Source: a virus. Taken from it: a DNA stretch of 30,129 nucleotides. The stretch's first letter is position 1. Each line of letters begins with the position of its first letter. Below the pieces are notes generated by a model, which was given only the letters and a program-made list of their open reading frames with translations, had not been told where the DNA came from and ran no database searches. The stretch lies in the IMG/VR virus record IMGVR_UViG_3300007760_000065, positions 1 to 30,129 of that record. One strand, written 5' to 3'. This document shows, piece after piece, positions 13,953 to 20,001 of this stretch. The translations under genes were made by a program, and so were the position numbers.

Positions 13953-14332
13953 ACCAACTAGACCTATTCGGCAGGCCGCCCGCAAAACCCCGCAAGAAAC
14001 CACCGACCACCGCGGAGGCCAGGCAGCGAGAAGCGGCCGCCAGGGCGGCAAAATCGCGGGCCCTAGCTAGGGTGACCGAAGCGGCTGGCGAGTATTGGAA
14101 AAGGGCCGCGCTTGAGGTATTCCGCGGCATGGCCGGCGAAATGACCGGCGAAGACATCCGGCTAACCTGCAACGCCGAGGGAGTGACACCCCACCACCCT
14201 AACGCTTGGGGTGGATTCGTCGCCGGGCTAGTGAAGGCCGGCGAGCTAGAACCCACCGGCCGCTATCGGCCTATGGTATCCGCCGAAGCGCACGGCCGAG
14301 AAACGAAGATATATAGGAAGGCCACACCATGA
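13949..14332 (+). CDS. Hypothetical early phage protein, winged-helix-like
   Basis: Starts at a GTG within a GTGA overlap with the sigma-like gene, supported by AAGGA 11 nt upstream; an in-frame ATG at 13820 is rejected because it lies deep inside that gene. The 127-residue protein has a basic N-terminus and a C-terminal domain with GVTPHHPNAWGGFVAGLVKAGELEPTGRYRP and HGRETKIYRK. The HPNAWG...G...TGR...HGR...W/Y pattern is a recurrent small phage protein found near replication genes, probably binding DNA, without an established function. Coupled to the next gene by ATGA. Confidence 0.65.
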   Translation: MNQLDLFGRPPAKPRKKPPTTAEARQREAAARAAKSRALARVTEAAGEYWKRAALEVFRGMAGEMTGEDIRLTCNAEGVTPHHPNAWGGFVAGLVKAGELEPTGRYRPMVSAEAHGRETKIYRKATP

Positions 14333-14634
14333 CAGAAACCGAACGGCTGGCGATTATGAACGAGACCCGCGGGATCTTATCCCAGGCCGCAAACGACCTG
14401 GCCGAGTTTACAGGCGCACCCGCCGGCTGGCGCAACCGCCTGGATTGGTCAGTTTTAAGGGTAACCCTAGAGCAGATAGAGCAGGCCAAGGCCCGCGTAT
14501 TACTTTTACAGTCAAACCACGAAATAGGCGGCACCCATGACGACCGGCAAAGCGGCGAGAGCACGGAAACGCAAAGCGAGGAAACAACGGAACAAAGCCC
14601 GCGCGATGCGAGAGAAGGCGAAGGCAACGGCTAG
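14329..14634 (+). CDS. Small hypothetical protein
   Basis: The 101-residue product starts MTETERLAIMNETRGILSQAANDLAEF and has a helical core to about residue 63, then a Glu/Ser/Thr/Gln-rich tail (about 68-101). The tail region overlaps the start of the next gene by 98 nt in another frame, where that gene encodes a Lys/Arg-rich stretch. The ATG sits in an ATGA overlap with the preceding gene. No family recognised. The tail may be unselected read-through of the overlapping gene's start. Confidence 0.55.
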   Translation: MTETERLAIMNETRGILSQAANDLAEFTGAPAGWRNRLDWSVLRVTLEQIEQAKARVLLLQSNHEIGGTHDDRQSGESTETQSEETTEQSPRDAREGEGNG

Positions 14635-15253
14635 TAAGGTTTACGGCCGACCAGGCCACACTATCGGCGGCACGACAGTTACGCGGCAAGTGCGAGGCCG
14701 CCCGCTGGAATGGCTGGACGAATCAGAACGCTGCGAGGCCTGGCCATTTGATAGCCCGGCGCCTATTCGGATTGCAGTTGACAACCAGCGGCAATGGGCC
14801 CTCACAGTCTGGCGCCACATCGACTACGGCCCCCTGGCCGGATCTTTGCGCGTAGGAATTCGAGCGAACGCCAGGCCACCCCGAGAAGGCGACCGCACCG
14901 AAATACCGGCCGGCGAAATACTGGCCACGTGGTCAGAAATGCAGGCCATAAAAGACCAATTCTGGCCGCACCGCCAGGCCGTGGAAATCTACCCGCCCGC
15001 GGCCGAAGTGGTGGACGTGGCGCCGATGCGGTGGTTGTGGATACTGCCCGCCGGCGAGGCCCTGCCATTCGACCTACGAGCCCAGGCCCTGGCCCCCGAG
15101 GAACCCACCGAGGAACCCACCGAGGAACCCACGGCCGGCCGCTACTGTATCGGTTGCGGCGAGCCACCGAGCAAGTGCGACTGCGACCCCACCGACACCT
15201 ACGACTACGTAGCCGACGATCTAAACTACGACGCCGCCCGCGAGCGCTGGTAA
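14537..15253 (+). CDS. Hypothetical phage protein of the AVEIYPP / LWILP type
   Basis: The 238-residue protein has a strongly basic N-terminus (about 1-35) and a core with WSEMQAIKDQFWPHRQAVEIYPPAAEVV and APMRWLWILP. That pattern, a short globular domain seen in many phages (DUF7694-like), has no proved function. A triplicated EEPT linker (about 194-205) and a terminal Cys cluster CIGCGEPPSKCDCDP follow. The ATG at 14537 is 98 nt inside the upstream gene; an alternative ATG at 14609 would remove part of the basic tail. Its TAA lies within the first copy of the duplicated 29-bp element. Confidence 0.65.
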   Translation: MTTGKAARARKRKARKQRNKARAMREKAKATASKVYGRPGHTIGGTTVTRQVRGRPLEWLDESERCEAWPFDSPAPIRIAVDNQRQWALTVWRHIDYGPLAGSLRVGIRANARPPREGDRTEIPAGEILATWSEMQAIKDQFWPHRQAVEIYPPAAEVVDVAPMRWLWILPAGEALPFDLRAQALAPEEPTEEPTEEPTAGRYCIGCGEPPSKCDCDPTDTYDYVADDLNYDAARERW

Positions 15254-15300
15254 AAACCCGTAGCGCCCGATTTTACCGGCGGCCTGGCTGGCTATATCAT
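15250..15300 (+). promoter_or_regulatory. Duplicated 29-bp element plus -10 box (copy 1)
   Basis: Bases 15250-15278 are identical to 22617-22645. The element starts at the upstream stop codon and contains an inverted repeat GTAAAA/TTTTAC with a 15-nt loop (7 bp here with GG/CC ends). TTTACC (15272-15277), a 17-bp spacer and TATCAT (15295-15300) form a promoter-like pair. It precedes the 96-residue gene at 15334. Confidence 0.65.
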
Positions 15301-15333
15301 CGGCACACACCCACGCCCACAGAGGTAGCCCCC

Positions 15334-15624
15334 ATGGAATGGCTTGCGATCATTACGGCCCTGGCCCCGCTGATTGAACAGTGCAGGCAAAACCGCGGCG
15401 ATGCAGCGGTTAGGCAATCACTAGCCACCGCGGACGCCAGGGCGCAGCGGGCCGTTATCAGCCATATACGCGAATCGACAATAGACGAGCACGGCCGGAA
15501 ATACTGGCGCAAACACCGCGACCGCCTAAAGGCCGACGCACTAACGCAGCTGCAGGGCCTAACTGGCTTGGAAATTGACGGAATACTAGCCGATAGCGCG
15601 GCCGCGGCCGCCGGCGACGACTAG
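15334..15624 (+). CDS. Hypothetical helical protein
   Basis: The 96-residue product begins MEWLAIITALAPLIEQCRQ and is predicted helical, with a basic middle (HGRKYWRKHRDRLK) and an Ala-rich acidic end. The start is chosen because GAGGT lies eight bases upstream; the frame upstream overlaps the previous gene and is rejected. It follows copy 1 of the duplicated promoter-like element by about 30 nt, so it is probably the first gene of a transcript. No family recognised. Confidence 0.6.
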   Translation: MEWLAIITALAPLIEQCRQNRGDAAVRQSLATADARAQRAVISHIRESTIDEHGRKYWRKHRDRLKADALTQLQGLTGLEIDGILADSAAAAAGDD

Positions 15625-15631
15625 AAAGAAA

Positions 15632-15663
15632 GGGCCTAGGGCGCGAAAAGGCCCGCCTGTTTT
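15632..15663 (+). terminator. Weak candidate terminator
   Basis: GGGCCT (15632-15637) and AGGCCC (15649-15654) form a six-bp stem with an 11-nt loop, followed after five bases by four T. It lies just after the 15334 gene. Short stem and short T-run make this tentative. Confidence 0.35.
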
Positions 15664-15680
15664 GGGTGTGAGGGCCAGCG

Positions 15681-15695
15681 CTACAACGATTGTAG
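15681..15695. promoter_or_regulatory. Perfect 15-bp palindrome (possible operator)
   Basis: CTACAA-CGA-TTGTAG is a perfect inverted repeat with a three-base centre, 77 bp upstream of the next gene in an otherwise unstructured gap. It could be an operator site or a short hairpin. Confidence 0.4.
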
Positions 15696-15771
15696 AGGCC
15701 CGCCCCCTGGCCGCAGGAAGCGGCCCGCTGGACTTCTCAACACGAACCGAACCACGCAAGAGGCCGCGGCT

Positions 15772-16026
15772 ATGTCATTACTGCAGAACGGCGTAAAAAA
15801 ACTGGTCGCGCCCACCGCCCACACCAGCAACCCGACGCCCGAGGGCCCCGCCCAGGCCTTGCTGGTGCGAGTGGCTGGAATAGTGAAGATAAAGTGCGCC
15901 GGCGACTCGAGCTATACACAGCTAGAATCTGGCGAACTGGCGGCCGGAGTATGGCACCCCATGCAGGTTACCCACGTGCACACCGACACTACCGCCACCG
16001 TGTTGCTAGGTTACAACGTCTACTAG
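15772..16026 (+). CDS. Small virion protein candidate
   Basis: The 84-residue product is beta-rich: QALLVRVAGIVKIKCAGDS, LESGELAAGVWHPMQVTHVHTDTTATVLLGYNVY. The pattern of strand-turn-strand ending in VHTDTTAT...LGY is like small spike or head-fibre proteins found in many marine phages. A GAGG site precedes the ATG. The next gene follows 12 nt later. Probably structural, by pattern. Confidence 0.6.
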   Translation: MSLLQNGVKKLVAPTAHTSNPTPEGPAQALLVRVAGIVKIKCAGDSSYTQLESGELAAGVWHPMQVTHVHTDTTATVLLGYNVY

Positions 16027-16038
16027 AGGCCGCCCGCT

Positions 16039-16830
16039 ATGCCACAAATAGACAATACCGATAACCGCATCCTGGCCGCTATCAACGAGGTACAGAAATC
16101 GGCTGGCGTGGCCATCAGTGTTGCCAGCAAAGGTAAGGCCCTACTAAAATTCGGACGCAACAAAGTGGTAGGCACCAGCGGCGCCACCTTGCAAGAATTC
16201 TTGGCCGGCGAAACGGACGAGACCTACCTATCCGATAACCTAATAACGCACTTTGCCTCTAGTAATGCAGGCGATACGGTATCAGGCGTGATAGAGGGCC
16301 ACACCATATCGGGCGGTCAGCTCACGTTCGTGACGCAGACCTTTACCTTAGCAGGCCAGACGAAAACCGCACTAGCGACCCCGTTAGCCAGGGCCACCCG
16401 CGCTTACATTACCGGCGCAACCGACCTGGCCGGTATTCTCTACTTCTCCACAGACGTAAGCTATACCGCTGGCGTGCCCGCATCTAACGCCCACCTAATC
16501 GTGGATGGCGTAGACAGCCACAACCAGAGCGAGAAGTGCAGCACGTCACTATCCGCCACTGATTATTGGCTAGTTACCAGCATATACGGCAACGTCTTAA
16601 AAAAGACCGCGGCCTATGCTGACATCGAGCTGCAGAGCAGAACTATAGGCAACGTGTTTAGAACCCGAACCACCTTTGGCGCTAGCAACGTGGCCGGTGG
16701 GCGGATCGAGTTTGACCCGCTACTCATCCTGCCCGCCAATTCAGACGTGCGGCTGCGAGCTATTGCCGATGGCGCCAACACGGACGTATCCGGCGGGATA
16801 GAGGGACACCTGGCAGCTGTTATAGGTTAA
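16039..16830 (+). CDS. Phage structural protein candidate
   Basis: The 263-residue product is soluble, Thr/Ser/Gly-rich and largely beta-predicted (TLAGQTKTALATPLARATRAYITGATDLAGILYF, later DPLLILPANSDVRLRAIADGAN), as in receptor-binding or tail-associated beta-sandwich proteins. No catalytic motif. A GAGG site precedes the ATG. It lies in a block of virion-type proteins between the middle genes and the holin-like gene. Exact role unknown. Confidence 0.6.
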   Translation: MPQIDNTDNRILAAINEVQKSAGVAISVASKGKALLKFGRNKVVGTSGATLQEFLAGETDETYLSDNLITHFASSNAGDTVSGVIEGHTISGGQLTFVTQTFTLAGQTKTALATPLARATRAYITGATDLAGILYFSTDVSYTAGVPASNAHLIVDGVDSHNQSEKCSTSLSATDYWLVTSIYGNVLKKTAAYADIELQSRTIGNVFRTRTTFGASNVAGGRIEFDPLLILPANSDVRLRAIADGANTDVSGGIEGHLAAVIG

Positions 16831-16859
16831 CACCCCCCGCCACAGGTAAGGGCCAGACT

Positions 16860-17294
16860 ATGCCACCGCCAACCCCCGAAACCTTGACCGATGAACAGGC
16901 CGAGGCCTGGCGCCAGGTTTCCCGCCAGACCTTACTACCAGGCGAGCCCGAATGTACGCCCGCCGACGCCCTGCGATACCGCGACAAGTGCGACTGTTAC
17001 ACGCTCGACATTGCAGGCCACGCAGTGCTTGTGTTGACTATTCCGATGACGGAGACCAAGACAGCCCACGGCCGCCTATCCGTTCTGGCCGTGCGAGACG
17101 TGTTATACCCGGCGGCAGTGGACAAGCGGGCCCTGGCCAGGGCCCTGGTGCAATTTGCACAAGACATAGACCAGGACCTATGCTTCTTGGGAGGCATTAA
17201 CCGGCTTGACGCCCTTATGGACGACCACAAGGCCGAGAACCCACGGCTAGTGGTCAAAGGCAAGCACGGGCTACTACGAAGGGGCGGCCAATGA
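16860..17294 (+). CDS. Hypothetical protein
   Basis: The 144-residue product starts MPPPTPETLTDEQAEAWRQVSRQ and contains AVLVLTIPMTETKTAHGRLSVLAVRDVLYPAAVDKRALARALVQFAQ, an alternating strand/helix pattern. No clear motif. Its stop overlaps the next ATG (ATGA). Ordering among structural genes suggests a virion or assembly role, inferred only. Confidence 0.55.
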   Translation: MPPPTPETLTDEQAEAWRQVSRQTLLPGEPECTPADALRYRDKCDCYTLDIAGHAVLVLTIPMTETKTAHGRLSVLAVRDVLYPAAVDKRALARALVQFAQDIDQDLCFLGGINRLDALMDDHKAENPRLVVKGKHGLLRRGGQ

Positions 17295-17806
17295 CCGTTA
17301 ACACGATACGCCCCGATGCGAACGTTAACGCAGTTTGGGATTTTTACGACTACACAAACATTGACGACGCCGTAACGGAACCAACAGCGGGAAACGGCGA
17401 CGAAGCATCACATCAAGACCCATCCACAGGCGCGGCCCAGATATGGGGAATGGCCGACCTAGACGATACCGCCGGCGTAACTGTCACCGAAGTAAAAGTC
17501 TGGATGTACGCCAATAACGGCATTATCGTTGGCGGGCCGGCAACGGTCCGCGTGAAGGTAGATGGTACGTGGTCAGCCACGCAAAACATTACGGGCGGTT
17601 GGGCGTGGACTTCGTACACTTTTGCGATCAGCCAACCCGCGGGCGCCGGTGAAATCGAAATAGAAATAGATACACAGACGCTAGGCAAGAGCGATTTAAT
17701 AGGCGTAGACGTGCTATACGCAGTTGTTACCTATACGGCCACGCCGCCGGCAACACCCCCCAGCGCCACCGCCACAGGCGTGGCGATGTCCGCAGGATTA
17801 CGGTAG
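17291..17806 (+). CDS. Beta-sandwich virion protein candidate
   Basis: The 171-residue product, coupled by ATGA to the previous gene, reads as a jelly-roll domain: VTEVKVWMYANNG, TVRVKVDGTWSA, WTSYTFAISQPAGAGEIEIEIDTQ, DVLYAVVTYTA. This resembles carbohydrate-binding-like modules on phage fibres. A Pro/Thr/Ala tail follows (about 150-171). No enzymatic residues are evident. The stop is three bases before the first unit of the palindrome array. Confidence 0.6.
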   Translation: MTVNTIRPDANVNAVWDFYDYTNIDDAVTEPTAGNGDEASHQDPSTGAAQIWGMADLDDTAGVTVTEVKVWMYANNGIIVGGPATVRVKVDGTWSATQNITGGWAWTSYTFAISQPAGAGEIEIEIDTQTLGKSDLIGVDVLYAVVTYTATPPATPPSATATGVAMSAGLR

Positions 17807-17808
17807 CC

Positions 17809-17872
17809 GTCTCAAAATAAGACGCCGCGGCGTCCCAAAATGAGACGCCAGCCTGGCGTCTCAAAATGAGAC
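17809..17872. repeat. Triple GTCTCA-AAA-TGAGAC palindrome array
   Basis: Three 15-bp palindromes (17809-17823, 17832-17846, 17858-17872) are each built on GTCTCA-AAA-TGAGAC with one changed base in the first two. The spacers between them are themselves palindromic (GCCGCGGC and GCCAGCCTGGC). As a result 17841-17863 is a perfect 11-bp inverted repeat with one central base. The units start 23 and 26 bp apart, roughly two helical turns. The array lies in a 185-bp gap that also contains a T6-G4-C7 run (17893-17909). It may be an operator cluster, an enhancer or a set of alternative hairpins. Confidence 0.75.
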
Positions 17873-17991
17873 CGCCAGGAAATCGTGGGTCCTTTTTTGG
17901 GGCCCCCCCGTGGGCCGTTTCCCACCGGCTGCACCCGTCGCGCATATTTACTCCATCCCGCAAACCGCCCACCCTAACACAGGCCGAGAAA

Positions 17992-18198
17992 ATGAACGCA
18001 AACGCCCTGGCCGTTAACTGGAAAACCACCGCCACAGGCGTGGCCCTAGTGCTAACCGCGCTAGGCACCGCCATACACGCCCTGGCCCAGGGCGAGCCCG
18101 TGCAGTGGGAATTAGTGATAGCGCAGTTGATTACTGGCGTCGGCCTAATCACCAGCCGAGACGCCGACAAGAGCAGCGAAGACAGCCAGCGCAAATAG
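17992..18198 (+). CDS. Holin-like small membrane protein
   Basis: The 68-residue product begins MNANALAVNWKTTATGVALVLTALGTAIHAL, a hydrophobic helix, then a second, weaker hydrophobic stretch ending GVGLITSRDADKSSEDSQ. The NWKTT...GLI..RD...S layout is a common small phage membrane protein often annotated as a holin. The ATG at 17992 is preferred to an in-frame extension to 17866 that would translate the repeat-array spacer. Likely lysis-related but not proved. Confidence 0.6.
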   Translation: MNANALAVNWKTTATGVALVLTALGTAIHALAQGEPVQWELVIAQLITGVGLITSRDADKSSEDSQRK

Positions 18199-18208
18199 CT
18201 GGCCGGTT

Positions 18209-18217
18209 TGCTATACT
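18209..18217 (+). promoter_or_regulatory. Candidate extended -10 promoter
   Basis: TGCTATACT is a good extended -10 (TGn-TATACT, five of six in the hexamer), 11 bp after the holin-like gene. No clear -35 lies at 17 bp, which extended -10 promoters tolerate. It would drive the oxygenase, PLD-like and terminase genes with a leader of about 105 nt containing a hairpin. Confidence 0.45.
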
Positions 18218-18243
18218 GTTTTCGGCTTTGACGCTATGCCCCC

Positions 18244-18278
18244 AGGCCCGCGGGCGACACCAACCCGCCCGCGGGCCT
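18244..18278 (+). promoter_or_regulatory. Perfect 13-bp hairpin in a leader region
   Basis: AGGCCCGCGGGCG and CGCCCGCGGGCCT form a perfect 13-bp stem with a nine-nt loop, between the extended -10 box and the oxygenase ribosome site. It is followed by ATCTAAAAAA, not a T-run, so a leader structure is more likely than a rightward intrinsic terminator. Confidence 0.6.
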
Positions 18279-18330
18279 ATCTAAAAAACCACGACGACCT
18301 AACCAGGCGGGCGGCCTAGGAGGTATGGCG

Positions 18331-18894
18331 GTGGCGACTTTCCCGATATACGAGAACCCCGGCGCACTAAGCCCCGCAGAGGCCGCGGCCATTCTCGCAG
18401 CGAACCCACCCAGCCAGCTGCCTACTTCCACCGTGCGAACGCCCCGCGGGCCTGCACCACGCCCGCACTACCGACGCAGCCGAAGCGGCGACATTACCCA
18501 ACCGCCGGCCGTGGTTACAGCACTGCGCCAGCGGTTTGCGGATCTTTGCGGGCTACCCCTGGCCCACATTGAACCGGCACAGATGGTCAACTACGGCCGC
18601 GGCGAGTATTACGGATTGCACAACGATAACCCGCAAGACCCCGCCAGCGCCGAGCAGATGCAGGCCCATGGCGGCCCGCGGAAGTTTACGGCGGTGGTTG
18701 CTATTTCAGACAGCCACGACGGTGGCGGCCTATACTTCCCAGAAAACGGCTGGCCGGCCGTGCACCCGAAGCTAGGGTGGTTTACGTGGTGGCGGAACAC
18801 CGGCCGAGCAGCACGCCACGAAGCGCTGCCCGTCGAAAAGGGCCACCGCACCGTGGTGGTACTATTCGCCAGAAAAGGGCCCTACGTGGAATAA
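18331..18894 (+). CDS. 2OG-Fe(II) oxygenase, prolyl 4-hydroxylase-like
   Basis: AGGAGGT (18318-18324) abuts the in-frame ATG at 18325, leaving no spacer, so the GTG at 18331 (seven bases from AGGAGG) is the likelier start. The 187-residue product has QMVNYGRGEYYGLHNDN with H97xD99, then KFTAVVAISDSHDGGGLYFPENGW, and RHEALPVEKGHRTVVVLFARKG with H163 and basic residues for 2-oxoglutarate. These are the iron triad and cosubstrate residues of the P4Hc family. It would hydroxylate a protein, peptide or nucleic-acid-linked substrate. Position before terminase is unusual. Family firm; substrate unknown. Confidence 0.85.
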   Translation: MATFPIYENPGALSPAEAAAILAANPPSQLPTSTVRTPRGPAPRPHYRRSRSGDITQPPAVVTALRQRFADLCGLPLAHIEPAQMVNYGRGEYYGLHNDNPQDPASAEQMQAHGGPRKFTAVVAISDSHDGGGLYFPENGWPAVHPKLGWFTWWRNTGRAARHEALPVEKGHRTVVVLFARKGPYVE

Positions 18895-18908
18895 GGCGAA
18901 CCTGCCAC

Positions 18909-19664
18909 ATGATCGAGAGACACAAAAACCCGCTATTGGCCCAGCGGGCCGCCCCCGCGACCACCGGCCCGGCCGGCCTGCAGGCCAGGGCGGCCACGAA
19001 GGACAAAATAAAAGGCGAACTGATAAAGAACGCACCGCTAGGCGGTATCTTAGGCCAGCACACCCACTATCGCACCGCCCTAAAACATAGCCACGAAGAC
19101 CTGCAGAGAGTGCGTAAAGCGGCCGACCTACTAAAACGGCTGCCAGACCCCGGCGAGGCCCTGCACGCAATTATCAACGGCACTTTTTGCTTTTTCGACG
19201 TAATACCCGCACTGGTTGACCTGGCCGGCGCCCGCTGCGAACGGCTCGACATCACCACGCTAGGATTTAATAAGCGAAACGCCGCGGCGCTACTGCGAGA
19301 AATGGACGCCGGCCGAATTGGCCACGTTGAATTATGTTGCAGCGTATTGCATGAAGCGCTAGAGCCTGGCCTATGTCAAAAGCTATGGAGCGAATTGCAC
19401 GACCGCGGCAGCGTACTAAAGTGCGCCAGGAACCATACCAAGGTGCAGTTATTCGAGATGGACGACGGCCGCGCCTACGTGATCGAAGGCAGCGCCAACC
19501 TACGCAGCTGCGCGATGGCCGAGCAGTTTATGATATGCCAAGACCGTGGTTTGCTCGAGTTCCATCGTAGTTGGGTGAGTCAGTTGTGCGCCGACGAGAA
19601 CACCCGGCGCCTAACCGGCCAATTCAACAAGAAGCACGTTATACCGACCAGGCCCGCGGAGTGA
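18909..19664 (+). CDS. Phospholipase D-like superfamily protein
   Basis: The 251-residue product has one HKD-type motif: H176-T-K178...DGRAYVIEGSANL with G194 S195 N197. The PLD superfamily uses two such motifs or one in a dimer; the region FFDVIPAL...ERLDITTLGF matches the first half of a PLD fold. Single-motif members near phage packaging genes can be nucleases or DNA-binding proteins. The ATG follows the oxygenase stop by 14 nt. The small terminase candidate begins right after its stop. A role in DNA processing for packaging is possible; catalytic activity not certain. Confidence 0.72.
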   Translation: MIERHKNPLLAQRAAPATTGPAGLQARAATKDKIKGELIKNAPLGGILGQHTHYRTALKHSHEDLQRVRKAADLLKRLPDPGEALHAIINGTFCFFDVIPALVDLAGARCERLDITTLGFNKRNAAALLREMDAGRIGHVELCCSVLHEALEPGLCQKLWSELHDRGSVLKCARNHTKVQLFEMDDGRAYVIEGSANLRSCAMAEQFMICQDRGLLEFHRSWVSQLCADENTRRLTGQFNKKHVIPTRPAE

Positions 19665-19736
19665 TGCGCGATAGACGACCAACCAACCACGCCCGCAGAC
19701 CCGCAGCTGCCCGCTGCGACAGCCAGCCAGGCCGCA

Positions 19737-20000
19737 GTGGTGGCCGAGGTAAAAGCCTGGCTAGTGGCCGGCCAGACTATGGATTCCATCAGCGAGGCCC
19801 TAGCCCACCACCACCCAACCGCCGACCAGACGGCCACCCTAACCGCGGTGGCCGAGAGCTTGGCCAACGACGCCAACACCGACCCCGCGGCCCTGCGAGG
19901 ATGGGCGCTAAACGCTTACAGGGAAATCTACCGCCGTGCACTCGAGCTAGGTGACCTGGCCATAGCGTTACGCGCGGCCAAGACTATGGCGGAAATGTAA
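19737..20000 (+). CDS. Small terminase subunit candidate (start uncertain)
   Basis: From a GTG at 19737 the product is 87 residues, helical, with VKAWLVAGQTMDSISEALAHH and a C-terminal LRGWALNAYREIYRRALELGDLAIALRAAKTMAEM, resembling small terminase C-termini. It directly precedes the large subunit (TAATATG). The frame stays open and coding-like back to 19665 (DDQPTTPADPQLPAATASQ), but has no ATG, GTG or TTG there. An ATA at 19671 lies 9 nt after GGAG. A TGATG start at 19664 is one frame off, so either a rare start or a one-base indel is possible. Confidence 0.6.
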   Translation: MVAEVKAWLVAGQTMDSISEALAHHHPTADQTATLTAVAESLANDANTDPAALRGWALNAYREIYRRALELGDLAIALRAAKTMAEM

Positions 20001-20001
20001 T

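Noticed and set aside
13035-17872. Direct repeats considered as a CRISPR array
   Set aside because: Units are 5-15 bp, with spacers of zero to eleven bases and palindromic, not spacer-like.
17866-17991. Upstream extension of the holin-like gene
   Set aside because: It would translate the T6-G4-C7 spacer and repeat array, with no ribosome site at its start.
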